A stretch of DNA of 64,000 nt from Sphingomonas sp. JUb134 (lineage in GTDB: Bacteria > Pseudomonadota > Alphaproteobacteria > Sphingomonadales > Sphingomonadaceae). The notes beneath the pieces are model-generated. The model was not told the DNA's origin. It did not search any database and saw nothing but the letters and a program-made list of their open reading frames with translations. The stretch spans positions 62,001 to 126,000 of the forward strand of contig NZ_SLYP02000002.1 of assembly GCF_004341505.2 (NCBI RefSeq), read 5' to 3'. The translations under genes and the position numbers were made by a program. Of the stretch, positions 41,593 through 49,692 are shown piece by piece (position 1 is the stretch's first letter; each line of letters opens with the position of its first letter).

Positions 41593-43115
41593 GGCTGGGC
41601 GATCTTCATGAGCATCGGCAGATCGACCTTGGCGTAGATGGCGGTGGTCTCGGGTGAGCTGTGGCGCAGGATGGTCCCGACGGACTCCAGCCCCGCGCCT
41701 GCGCGCAGCAAGTTGGTGGCAAGCGAATGCCGGAAGATGTGCGATCCGGTCGGCACGCCCTGGATCCCGCCGCGTTCACGCGTGCGCGCAACTATGCCGG
41801 CAATCTCGGCGGACGAACGGAATGGCCGGAACGGGGCTTGCGCGCGTACGAACAAGTGCGGATCGGCGGCCTTGGGACGGGCCGTGGCAATGTAGTCCAG
41901 GATCGCGTCGCCAACATCCTGGGGTAACGGCAGCCGGTCTGGCCGTCTGGTCTTGCCCTTGACCGTCAGATGACCGGACCGCCAGTCGATGTCTTCGAGG
42001 TGCATATCCTGAATATCGCCGGCACGCAGGCCGAGCCTGGCGAGCAGAAGAATGATGGCCTTGTCCCGAACTTCCACTGGGCGGCCTGTCGGACAGGCGT
42101 CGATGATCTGCTCGACCGTTGCCGGGTCGACGTGGCGGGGCAGCGTCGACAGGCGGTATCGCTGGACCGAAGGGATCGCGTGCAACAGTGCCGGTCGACA
42201 CTCGCCTTGCCCAATCAAAAAGCGGATGTAGCTCCGCATGATCGTGACGATCAGCGAGACGGATCCCGGCGTCTCCTTGCTTCGTCGTTCAAACGCCCGC
42301 CTGAGCGCCGCCGCATCCCATTGCGAAGGCTCGCCCAGCATGGGCATGAGCCGACGAATGTCGGCCCGGTAGCGGCGGATCGTCTCTTCGGTGGCGCCGC
42401 GATGTTGCCGAAGCCAGGCAAGGTAAGCCGCCATGTGCGGGTCAGCATCCGCCACCGGTTCGACTGGTGGGATGGCACCCTGCCGCCGCAGAAACTCGAC
42501 GAAGTGCCGAGCGCACCGCCGTCGACGCTTCGCACCTGATGCAACGAGCTTGCCTCGCTTGCGCCAGACCGGACAGCGACAAACATGCGCGCCGTACTGG
42601 TCGATGATCGTGTCGTCGATATCGGCCCACCGCCGCCGCACAATGCGAAGCCAGGCCGCGAAATGCTCGGCCTCGGATCGATAGGACTGGGCCGGTCCTT
42701 GCGCGAGTTGCAAGCGATCGATCCCATCGAAATAGTCGGCGAGGTACCGTGGCAGATCGTCCATCCCGTCGTCGACATCGACGTAGCCTTGATCTTCCAG
42801 GAAGCGGACGAAGCGCCTGACCCGCGCTGCAATGTCCGCCTTATAAACTGGCTGCTGCGCCGAATACCGGTGGCAACGGCACCGATGCTTCTCGAACCGC
42901 CGAACGGTCCGATCGTCGATCGTGCGGATCGCGATCCCGTGCAGTTCCATCCAATGCAGGAAATGACGGGCCGCAGCGCCAAACAGAACCGCACTGCCTG
43001 ACCTCTCGTCGAGCGACAGAGAGGAGAGGAATGCGGTGAGTAGAGCGTCGTGACTGGGCGGGTCGTCGACCCGGAGCGGGGCCGCTCGAAACGGCAATGA
43101 TGATCTTGATCGCAT
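41568..43115 (-). CDS. RIT tyrosine recombinase, first gene
   Basis: A 515-residue integrase-family protein with a long N-terminal extension: a cysteine/histidine-rich segment (KHRCRCHRY and HVCRCPVWRKRGKL) precedes the core-binding domain. Catalytic Arg in LARLGLRAGDIQ (about residue 363), H-x-x-R in HIFRHSLATN (about 456), Tyr in TAIYAKVDLP (about 493). It is the largest of the trio and the first translated. Confidence 0.88.
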   Translation of the reverse strand: MRSRSSLPFRAAPLRVDDPPSHDALLTAFLSSLSLDERSGSAVLFGAAARHFLHWMELHGIAIRTIDDRTVRRFEKHRCRCHRYSAQQPVYKADIAARVRRFVRFLEDQGYVDVDDGMDDLPRYLADYFDGIDRLQLAQGPAQSYRSEAEHFAAWLRIVRRRWADIDDTIIDQYGAHVCRCPVWRKRGKLVASGAKRRRRCARHFVEFLRRQGAIPPVEPVADADPHMAAYLAWLRQHRGATEETIRRYRADIRRLMPMLGEPSQWDAAALRRAFERRSKETPGSVSLIVTIMRSYIRFLIGQGECRPALLHAIPSVQRYRLSTLPRHVDPATVEQIIDACPTGRPVEVRDKAIILLLARLGLRAGDIQDMHLEDIDWRSGHLTVKGKTRRPDRLPLPQDVGDAILDYIATARPKAADPHLFVRAQAPFRPFRSSAEIAGIVARTRERGGIQGVPTGSHIFRHSLATNLLRAGAGLESVGTILRHSSPETTAIYAKVDLPMLMKIAQPWPGEPSC

Positions 43116-43153
43116 GTTGGTTCCTTCGACTTGTTGAGGTCGAGGGAACCGTA

Positions 43154-43237
43154 ATTATCTGGAGTGAAATCATGGAAAACCGAAGGAAACCTGCGCCTCC
43201 TGCCGCCACGCTCGACATAAACTGCGACTGCAAAGAA
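43154..43237. repeat. Right terminal inverted repeat of the RIT element
   Basis: Perfect inverse copy of 39543-39626. Confidence 0.9.
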
Positions 43238-43241
43238 TTTC

Positions 43242-43265
43242 TGTAATGTTGAGCTCAACATTACA
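43242..43265. repeat. Perfect 24-bp palindrome beside the RIT right end
   Basis: Half-site TGTAATGTTGAG; the two halves are exact inverses. It supplies the TAA that ends the 5' half of the interrupted helicase gene. No copy is present at the left end. Confidence 0.8.
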
Positions 43266-45717
43266 CCGCCTCGCGCGGGGAGAGATCGATGTCGAGGTCG
43301 GCGCGCTCGTCGGGCGACAGTTCGCCCAGGCGGCGGTCGAGGATCGCCTCGGCGGTGCTGACCAGCTGCAGCACGACCGACTGATCGGCCGCCAGATGCT
43401 GTTCGATCGCCGCGATGACGGTCGGGAGCTTCGCTGACAGGAGGAGCGCCCCGAAGAACCGCTGCTTGCAGCTTTCGAACCGCGAGCGCGCCGCGGCCTT
43501 CGCGCCCGAGTTGAGCGTCTTGCCCTCGTTGCCGTCGACGACGCCGGTGAGTTCGAGCGCCTTTTCAAGGCCGCGATGGATGATCGCCCAGGCATCGGCA
43601 TAGGTGTCGTACACCGCGATCTGTTCAGGCGTCAGCTCGTGGCGGAGGATGTCATATTCGACCCCGGCGAAGCTCAGCGCGCGCGCGGTGTAGAGGCCGG
43701 TCGCCTTGAGATCGCGCGCGACCAGTTCCATCGCCGCGATCCCGCCCTGCCGGATCTGGGTGATGAACGCCTCGCGGTTGGCGAAGGCGGTCTCCGGCCC
43801 CCACAGGCCGAGCCGCACGGCATAGGCGAGGTTGTTCACCTCCGACGCGCCGGTCGCCGAGGCGTAGAGCACGCGGGCGTCGGGCAGGTGGTTCTGCAGG
43901 AGAACGCCGGCGATGCCCTGCTGCGAGCCCTTCTTGGTGCCCATCGACCCTTCGCCACCCGCGACGCCGCCCATCTCATGCGCCTCGTCGAACGCGATGA
44001 CGCCGTCGAAGTCGGCACCGGCCCAGGCGATGATTTGATCGAGCCGGGTGGCGTCGCCGCGGTTGGAGCGCAGCGTCGGATAGGTCACGAACAGGACGCC
44101 CTCGTCCATCGTGACGGGCTCGTCGATCTTCCAGCGCGAGAGCGGCTGCACATCGGCCGCGAGACCGCCGAGCGCGGTCCAGTCGCGGATCGCGTCGGTA
44201 TGGAGCGCCTCGTTCTTGCTGATCCAGATGTTCTTGCGACGACCCGCCAGCCAGTTGTCGAGGATGACGGCCGCGACCTGCCGCCCCTTCCCTGCCCCGG
44301 TGCCGTCGCCCAGGAAATAGCCCTTGCGGTACGCGCGTCCGTCGTCGGAGAGCACCAGCCCCACGCCCTCCTTGTCTGGCTTGCTCAGGCCCGGGATATA
44401 CTGGGTCCAGGCATGGCCGGCGTAAACGACGGTCTCGAGCTGCGAGGAGGACAGGAGGCGTTCGGTGACGGTGCGTTCGGGCAGCGACGGAACATGGACG
44501 GGGATCGGCGCGGGGATCGAGCCCATCGCGATCGATTCCACCAGCGCGGTCGGATGCTCGCCGGCAGCGTCGAACACGATACGGCTCGGCCGATAGGGCA
44601 GATAGACGCCGGACTGCTCGGCGAGTGGCGCCGGCGTCTCGAGTACCTGGTAGCCGACCGGGAGAACCTCGTTCCTGGCGAGAGCGCGGAAGATGCGCGG
44701 GGTGGCAGCGGGCTTCGATCTCACGCTGCGCAGGAGGGACAGCCCCCCGCCCCGCTTGACCGGCGCCGGAGTGGCGGCCTCCGGGATCAGATCCTGCCGG
44801 GGCGGGATGACCAGCGCCTCGACCAGGTCGCTTACGGCGCCGCGCTGGAGCGTGACCGTCGTGGTATCACCCACCGTCTTGTCGATGACATAGAGTCGCA
44901 CCGCGACTCCGGTGCCGTGCTTGCCATAGGCATGGGTCAGCCGGATCGAGGTGCGCAGCGCGACGCTCGCCAGCGTCGTCGACCAGATCGTGCCCATGCG
45001 CGCGGAGTTGAAGAACCAGTCGGGCATGATCGCGACGACGCGCCCGCCAGGCCGCACACGCTTGATCGCCGCCTGCAGGTGGCGGACCGCAGCGAGCGCG
45101 TCGGCACCGCGGCCGAGCGAGCGCGAGAAGGGCGGGTTCATCAGGATGAGGCTGGGGCGCTCCGCGGATGCCATGACGCTGGCGATCTGCGCGCCGTCGT
45201 GGCCGGTAACGCTGGCTTTCGGGAAGGTGGCCGACAGCCGCTCGCGGCGCGCGGGATCGATCTCGTTGAGCTGGAGCGCCGCGATCGGCGGGAGGCCCGC
45301 TACCAGGAGACCGTTGCCGGCGCTCGGTTCGAGTACGATGTCATCCGCGCGTGCGTTCGCGAGCATGACCGTGATCGTGGCGAGATCGAGCGGGGTCGAG
45401 AATTGCTGCCAGTCGATCTGCTCCTCGCTGCGCACGGTCTGGGTAGGAAGGCGCGCCATAAGCCCGATCGCGGCGTCGACCGCCGGCGTGGTGCCTGCTG
45501 CGCATACCGCCAGCGCGGTCGCATGCTCCAGCACCTCGAAGCTCTCGCGCTGGGTCCAGCGACCATCGGCGTCGGTGCCGCCATAGGCGCGGATCATCGC
45601 GTCGTTGAGCATCGCTCGGGTGATCTTCGCGTCGCCGGCGATCGCGGGGAGCAGCAGGCGGGCGGCAGCGGTGGCATGGTCGGCGCGCGCGGGCGCAGGG
45701 TCGAACAGGTCGGTCAT
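43261..45717 (-). CDS. 5' half of a methyltransferase / strawberry-notch-type helicase, truncated by a RIT element
   Basis: An 818-residue frame. Residues about 90-330: class I N6-adenine-methyltransferase-like domain with EPSAGNGLLVAGLP (SAM motif I) and ILMNPPFSRS (catalytic NPPF, about 192). From residue about 440: helicase domain 1 with Walker A GDGTGAGKGRQ (about 472), DEAH box AFDEAHEMGG (about 575) and SATGASEVNNLAY. It ends at PREAV where the RIT palindrome brings a stop. The intact protein would have been about 1400 residues; these large proteins are conserved on conjugative plasmids and implicated in protecting or maintaining them. GGAGACCCCC before the start. Confidence 0.85.
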   Translation of the reverse strand: MTDLFDPAPARADHATAAARLLLPAIAGDAKITRAMLNDAMIRAYGGTDADGRWTQRESFEVLEHATALAVCAAGTTPAVDAAIGLMARLPTQTVRSEEQIDWQQFSTPLDLATITVMLANARADDIVLEPSAGNGLLVAGLPPIAALQLNEIDPARRERLSATFPKASVTGHDGAQIASVMASAERPSLILMNPPFSRSLGRGADALAAVRHLQAAIKRVRPGGRVVAIMPDWFFNSARMGTIWSTTLASVALRTSIRLTHAYGKHGTGVAVRLYVIDKTVGDTTTVTLQRGAVSDLVEALVIPPRQDLIPEAATPAPVKRGGGLSLLRSVRSKPAATPRIFRALARNEVLPVGYQVLETPAPLAEQSGVYLPYRPSRIVFDAAGEHPTALVESIAMGSIPAPIPVHVPSLPERTVTERLLSSSQLETVVYAGHAWTQYIPGLSKPDKEGVGLVLSDDGRAYRKGYFLGDGTGAGKGRQVAAVILDNWLAGRRKNIWISKNEALHTDAIRDWTALGGLAADVQPLSRWKIDEPVTMDEGVLFVTYPTLRSNRGDATRLDQIIAWAGADFDGVIAFDEAHEMGGVAGGEGSMGTKKGSQQGIAGVLLQNHLPDARVLYASATGASEVNNLAYAVRLGLWGPETAFANREAFITQIRQGGIAAMELVARDLKATGLYTARALSFAGVEYDILRHELTPEQIAVYDTYADAWAIIHRGLEKALELTGVVDGNEGKTLNSGAKAAARSRFESCKQRFFGALLLSAKLPTVIAAIEQHLAADQSVVLQLVSTAEAILDRRLGELSPDERADLDIDLSPREAV

Positions 45718-45775
45718 GGGGGTCTCCGGGTCTGTGGCTGCTCGTGCAGCTCACGACCCCGACCCCCCTTCCCTC

Positions 45776-46615
45776 TCAGGCTCCGGGTTTCACGACGTCG
45801 GCCCAGTCGCCATAACGTGAGGGTGGCGGCATCCGCTTCAGCGTCAGCCCGCGCGGCCGATAGGCGGCCCACGCCTTGCGTCGTGCGCGTCGGCCCTCGA
45901 AGTCATTGTCCTCGGCGAAGATCAGCGTGGTGACGCTATCGGGGATGTGGACACGGTCGAGCCGCGCCGCGCCGAGCGTCGCCCAGCACGGGATGCCGTG
46001 GATCTGGGTGAAGGCGGCCGAGGTCTCGAACCCCTCACCAAGCGCCAATGTGTCGGTGACGCGCATGCCCTGCCAGGTCGCACCTCCCGGCGTGCCGAGC
46101 GTCGCCTTGTCGAGATAGCCGCCATGCGCGAGGTCGAGGAAGATGCGCTGAATCGAGCGCAGCGTGCGCCCCTCCCGCGCCGCGATCAGCAGCGCCGGGA
46201 GGAACCGGGTATGCGGTTTCGGTCCCCACGGACAGCGCGGGTGGTAGCTCAGGTCGTCGAAGGCGCCGGTGATGCCGCGAAAGCGGAGATAGGCTTCCGC
46301 GGGCGTTCCGGCGATCGGCAACCCCTCGTTCCACAGCCGTTCGATGTTGGCGGGTCTGCCGGTGCGCTGTTCAGCGGGTGGGTCGTAGGTGCGTCCGGGT
46401 CTGATGCGCGCGATCTCGCGGAGCACGTCCTCGGCGGTGCAGCCGGCGAAGCAGTGAACGAGGATGCCGTCATGGCCCTGCCGGATCGAGAGGCTGGGAT
46501 CGCTGTCGGCGTGGGCCGGGCAACGGCACATGGCGTTGTAGCCGTGCCAGGTGCCGCCGAGGGCGCCGACGATGTCCACGATGGTCTGGGTGGGTTTCAG
46601 CGCAACGAGGGGCAT
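45776..46615 (-). CDS. CHC2 zinc-finger / toprim primase-like protein
   Basis: A 279-residue protein. The N-terminal zinc finger CRCPAHADSDPSLSI...VHCFAGC (residues 30-60) is of the DnaG CHC2 type. The C-terminal toprim-like part includes LALGEGFETSAAFTQIHGIP and TTLIFAEDNDFEGRRAR, the acidic cluster that binds catalytic metals. The full RNA-polymerase core of DnaG is absent, as in short plasmid and phage primases. GAAAGGATCGGTC before the ATG; polypurine tract at 46641-46660. Likely primes or restarts plasmid replication or transfer strands. Confidence 0.82.
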   Translation of the reverse strand: MPLVALKPTQTIVDIVGALGGTWHGYNAMCRCPAHADSDPSLSIRQGHDGILVHCFAGCTAEDVLREIARIRPGRTYDPPAEQRTGRPANIERLWNEGLPIAGTPAEAYLRFRGITGAFDDLSYHPRCPWGPKPHTRFLPALLIAAREGRTLRSIQRIFLDLAHGGYLDKATLGTPGGATWQGMRVTDTLALGEGFETSAAFTQIHGIPCWATLGAARLDRVHIPDSVTTLIFAEDNDFEGRRARRKAWAAYRPRGLTLKRMPPPSRYGDWADVVKPGA

Positions 46616-46667
46616 GACCGATCCTTTCTCGCTGCCTCTGACCCCCTTCTCTCCCTTCCCAGGTGAC

Positions 46668-46790
46668 TCAGTAGCTGCTGGCTAGCAGCTAGCGGAAGAT
46701 CCCCGTGTTAGCAGTTAGACCTCCGCTATCTAGCGTTGAGATGGCTGGTATCTAGCGGCTAGCTACCTTTGAGCTAGCAGTTTCTCATAA
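46668..46790. repeat. TAGC-rich iterated repeats downstream of the par genes (centromere/operator candidate)
   Basis: About eight TAGC-containing units in both orientations (TAGCTGCTGGCTAGCAGCTA, TTAGCAGTTAG, TATCTAGCG, GGCTAGCTACC, GAGCTAGCAG). The right end runs into the last codons and stop of the RHH gene. Very similar units lie upstream of parA. Confidence 0.7.
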
Positions 46791-47071
46791 GCGTCGAGTG
46801 CCTTCTCGAGCACTTCTGTAAGAAGCAGACCCTCACGTTGAGCTATTTCGCGGATTCGATTGTCCCATTCGGGTGTGACCCTAGTCGCAAATTGTTGAGT
46901 GCGGTTAGTCTTGCGCGAACTGCGGGCATCAATGCGGGTTGCGGTTATCAGCGGTGCAGCCGGAGGGGCGGGGGCTACTTCGGGTGCATCCAAATTCTGG
47001 CTCGCCTCACTGATTGGTGGGGGTGAACCCAAACGAGTAGCCTTCTTTAGCTTCGAGATATCGGCCATCAT
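46763..47071 (-). CDS. Small RHH centromere-binding partner of ParA (ParG-like)
   Basis: A 102-residue protein: a flexible Pro/Ala-rich N-terminal half (about residues 1-55), then a ribbon-helix-helix-like C-terminal half (QQFATRVTPEWDNRIREIAQ, then LTEVLEKALDAYEKLL). This is the ParG/omega-type plan, in which the flexible tail stimulates ParA ATPase and the RHH part binds repeats at parS. Starts directly after the parA stop. The alternative start is the next ATG codon. Confidence 0.75.
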   Translation of the reverse strand: MMADISKLKKATRLGSPPPISEASQNLDAPEVAPAPPAAPLITATRIDARSSRKTNRTQQFATRVTPEWDNRIREIAQREGLLLTEVLEKALDAYEKLLAQR

Positions 47072-47701
47072 TCACCCCGCTACTTTGTCGATTAGGGATT
47101 GGATCAGAGTATCAGCACGCTGGTTAAGGCCGGAGAATTTGGTTTCGGTAATTGACAGGCCTTGGTTCTGCGCTTGCCGGTATGCTGGTCGTTCCACGAT
47201 CGAACCGTCGAGGACATTATACCCCGCTTCGGTCAAATACGCCCGCGCGTCATTTTCTTCAGCCGAAGTTCCAATGCGGTTGAGCGCAAAAACGAGCCGT
47301 CCAGTCGGGATACCCTCCTTAACAAGGGCATGGTATTCGCGGACGGCAGGCCTGAGATCGTCCAAGGATGCGCCGGTGGGTTGAACCACGAGTGACGATG
47401 ACCGTGCAATTTCAAGTGTAGCTTTGCTGGTCCGAGCGGGGCCGTCGATGATAAGCAGATCGAAGCCGTCTGCAGCGGCCAGGGCCTGAGACGCGGTTTT
47501 GAATGCCTCAACCGACACAATCGGCTCGATGGAGATGCCAAGGCGTGCTCGGTGCCAATCGACCGAAGTGCCCTGTTGAGTATCGAGATCGGCGATTTTA
47601 ACCCGCAGTTCGCCTGCCGCCGCCTCGCGAGCAAGGGCTCTTGCCAAGGTGCTTTTTCCTACACCGCCTTTTTGTGAGACGAATGCTACGACAGCAGCCA
47701 T
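47072..47701 (-). CDS. parA: ParA partition ATPase (type Ib-like)
   Basis: A 209-residue P-loop ATPase: deviant Walker A QKGGVGKSTLA (residues 10-20), Walker A' IADLDTQQGTS, Walker B LLIIDGPA. Short length and lack of an N-terminal HTH place it in the small type Ib group, which works with a ParG-like protein. TAGC repeats flank the two genes on both sides. AGGATCGGTC before the ATG. Confidence 0.92.
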   Translation of the reverse strand: MAAVVAFVSQKGGVGKSTLARALAREAAAGELRVKIADLDTQQGTSVDWHRARLGISIEPIVSVEAFKTASQALAAADGFDLLIIDGPARTSKATLEIARSSSLVVQPTGASLDDLRPAVREYHALVKEGIPTGRLVFALNRIGTSAEENDARAYLTEAGYNVLDGSIVERPAYRQAQNQGLSITETKFSGLNQRADTLIQSLIDKVAG

Positions 47702-47714
47702 GACCGATCCTGTG

Positions 47715-47826
47715 ATAGTTCGAACGACTGGATAGCTAGCCGCTCTCTAGCAGTTTGGCAACCGCTACCTATGTGATAGCTAGCTGATACCCAACCAGCA
47801 GATATCTGTGAGCTAGCTGCTACCCA
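47715..47826. repeat. TAGC-rich iterated repeats upstream of parA
   Basis: Units GTGATAG, GGATAGCTAGCCG, TCTAGCAG, GTGATAGCTAGCTGATACC, GAGCTAGCTGCTACC. Position over the parA promoter fits an operator that may double as the centromere. Confidence 0.7.
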
Positions 47827-47868
47827 CGGGGTTTGCCTGACCTAGTCTGGATCAAGCACTGGGAGATA

Positions 47869-47885
47869 GTGGAATTTTTTTCCAC
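47869..47885. promoter_or_regulatory. Inverted repeat in the promoter of the transglycosylase gene
   Basis: GTGGAA-TTTTT-TTCCAC, 38 bases upstream of the ATG at 47923. Confidence 0.4.
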
Positions 47886-47922
47886 GTTGTGCGGTTGATC
47901 GAAACATGATGTTCAATGATCG

Positions 47923-48840
47923 ATGAACACGCGATCGAACTCGAGCTTATGCGTAGTGGGTAGTGTTATGGCACTGCTATGGGCGCAAACATCGGCAGCT
48001 AAGCAGGCCGAGGTAATGACATTTGATGGGCAGGCAGTTGAAGCCGTCATCGATGTGGGCCCGAGAATGCGGGGTATGCCAACAGACGGAACGCCGCCAG
48101 TACCAAGCATGGAAGCCGTTTTAGGCAATGACTTCAGATCATTCGGCAGCCCCGTAATGGAACCCCAAGAGGAGGCAATAAGCACGTCGCATATATCGGT
48201 GCCCCTTTGGATGCAGACTGGCCAGGTTTCGGGGGGAGCTCGCCGGGCGGCGATGTCCGATATGGCAAGTTATCTCTACACCCCACAGGCTTGCTCGATC
48301 ACGCCCTACCATCCACGCGGCGATTTTCCAGGCTGGCTCGAAGCTCGGCGGGCTCAATATTATCCTTTGATCCAGGCCGTGGCGTGCGAAGCTGGTGTGC
48401 CAGTCGGGCTTTTCGATGCACTGGTGGCCCAGGAAAGCCGCTATGACCCATTGATCGTATCACCGAAGGGCGCCGTTGGCCTTACCCAATTGATGCCCGG
48501 TACAGCGCGTGGACTTGGAGTTTTCAATTCGAGAGATCCGTTGTCGAACCTGAGGGGAGGGGCCAGATACCTCCGCGCGCATCTGGATGAGTTCAAGCGG
48601 GTCGATCTAGCCTTGGCCGCATACAATGCAGGTCCAGGACGCATTCGATCGATGCGCCGTATTCCGCCGTTTCGCGAGACGATGGACTATGTCACAGCGA
48701 TCACTCGAGGGTGGAGCACCGGATCGTTCAGGACAGCATCGATTCAGACCGCCGGTTTGGCAGTGGATCGACAGGAATTCCGGGGCAGGGGGGTCCAGTT
48801 ACTCGCTTACACGTCTACAAGAGTATCGAACCCGAGGTAG
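47923..48840 (+). CDS. Lytic transglycosylase (VirB1/SLT-like)
   Basis: A 305-residue protein with a signal peptide (residues 1-26, cleaved near TSAA-KQ). The catalytic domain is C-terminal (about residues 145-265): LFDALVAQESRYDPLIVSPK with the catalytic Glu near 171, then GAVGLTQLMPGTARGLGV and AAYNAGPGRI, all hallmarks of SLT family 1. It opens the cell wall for the conjugation channel. The long N-terminal linker is unusual for VirB1-type enzymes. Confidence 0.9.
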   Translation: MNTRSNSSLCVVGSVMALLWAQTSAAKQAEVMTFDGQAVEAVIDVGPRMRGMPTDGTPPVPSMEAVLGNDFRSFGSPVMEPQEEAISTSHISVPLWMQTGQVSGGARRAAMSDMASYLYTPQACSITPYHPRGDFPGWLEARRAQYYPLIQAVACEAGVPVGLFDALVAQESRYDPLIVSPKGAVGLTQLMPGTARGLGVFNSRDPLSNLRGGARYLRAHLDEFKRVDLALAAYNAGPGRIRSMRRIPPFRETMDYVTAITRGWSTGSFRTASIQTAGLAVDRQEFRGRGVQLLAYTSTRVSNPR

Positions 48841-49091
48841 TGCGCGTAATAGATCGCAATTCCGAGGATCGCCGGCGCGCCGAGCAGATAGTTGATCTGC
48901 CAACGTATCCATAACCGGGGTGCAACGAGTACCTTGTCGAGGACGGTCGCGGTGGGGAGCTTACTGGTTCCCGTACGATAATCGTGGGCGGTCTTTATCA
49001 TCGCAAGGACAGCGCACATCGCCACCATGACGCCGACCGCGGCATAGAGTGAAAGCCAGGCCTGAAGTGTCGCTTGGGGCATGCCGACCAC
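48807..49091 (-). CDS. Small membrane protein
   Basis: A 94-residue protein with two membrane segments (LYAAVGVMVAMCAVLAMI, residues 15-32, and YLLGAPAILGIAIYYAHYLG, 68-87). It overlaps the convergent transglycosylase gene by 34 bases. No family recognised. Confidence 0.6.
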   Translation of the reverse strand: MVGMPQATLQAWLSLYAAVGVMVAMCAVLAMIKTAHDYRTGTSKLPTATVLDKVLVAPRLWIRWQINYLLGAPAILGIAIYYAHYLGFDTLVDV

Positions 49092-49161
49092 CTAGCAGGG
49101 GGCGTTTGCGGGAGGGGGCGGAATCCTACGCCAAGCTCGCCCAGATAGCCGGCGCGAGATC

Positions 49162-49692
49162 TTACTTGTTGCTGCCTTCTACGGTCGCGCCAGAAAGGCG
49201 ACGGCTCAGTTCTATCCGGCGATGGCTACGCATTTTGAAGGTGTCTGGCCCAACGCGCCGATACTCAACGAAGCCGAGAGAACGCCAAAATCGCTCTGCC
49301 GCTTCATTCGCTTCCAGCACGGCCAACCGAATCTCTGTGGCACCTCTCGCAGCGGCCCAGCTTTCGACCGTCGAGTAAATTGAGCGTCCGACGCCACGAC
49401 CACGCTGTGCGGCATCTACGATCATGAAGCCGAGATACCATGTGCCATCACGCGGATAATCGCGGAGGATGGCCGCGATTGCATATAGGCCGCCAGGCCC
49501 CTTCCATCCCAGGACAGCTTGATTGTGGGCGCTCTTTTCGGGCGGCACATCGGAGAAAAGCTCGCGAGCATCGTCCAGCGTGGGCGCGGCCCCGTCCTGC
49601 AACAGGAAATAGTCGCTGCAACGGTTGTACAGGTCTGCAACGTCTGCGGCGTCCGCTTGGGTAAGTTTGATCGGGGCTCCCGTCATCATCAT
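49162..49692 (-). CDS. GNAT acetyltransferase in a Tn3-type remnant
   Basis: A 176-residue N-acetyltransferase with the acetyl-CoA motif A: YLGFMIVDAAQRGRGVGRSI (R-G-x-G-x-G/S). Its start overlaps the resolvase gene's stop by ATGA, so it travels with tnpR as a passenger. The substrate cannot be read from sequence; GNAT proteins on such elements include drug-modifying enzymes and toxin-type tRNA acetylases, but no antitoxin is seen. Confidence 0.85.
   Translation of the reverse strand: MMMTGAPIKLTQADAADVADLYNRCSDYFLLQDGAAPTLDDARELFSDVPPEKSAHNQAVLGWKGPGGLYAIAAILRDYPRDGTWYLGFMIVDAAQRGRGVGRSIYSTVESWAAARGATEIRLAVLEANEAAERFWRSLGFVEYRRVGPDTFKMRSHRRIELSRRLSGATVEGSNK

Larger units (their letters stand above)
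39543..43237 (-). mobile_element. RIT element (recombinase in trio)
   Basis: Three consecutive tyrosine recombinase genes on one strand with overlapping ends, bounded by perfect 84-bp inverted repeats (39543-39626 and 43154-43237). This is the architecture described for RIT elements. It is inserted into the strawberry-notch-type gene, splitting it. A 24-bp perfect palindrome (43242-43265) lies just outside the right repeat. The host-gene edges GAGGCGGTG and GAAGCCGTG look like a degenerate 9-bp direct repeat, so exact ends are uncertain by a few bases. Confidence 0.85.

Noticed and set aside
39608..43115. Tn554-like element
   Set aside because: Tn554 has two tyrosine recombinases plus a non-recombinase TnpC and lacks long terminal inverted repeats; here all three genes are tyrosine recombinases between 84-bp repeats, as in RIT elements.
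43576..45933. A 785-codon open frame opposite the methyltransferase-helicase 5' half
   Set aside because: Shadow frame; the minus strand carries NPPF, Walker A and DEAH motifs.
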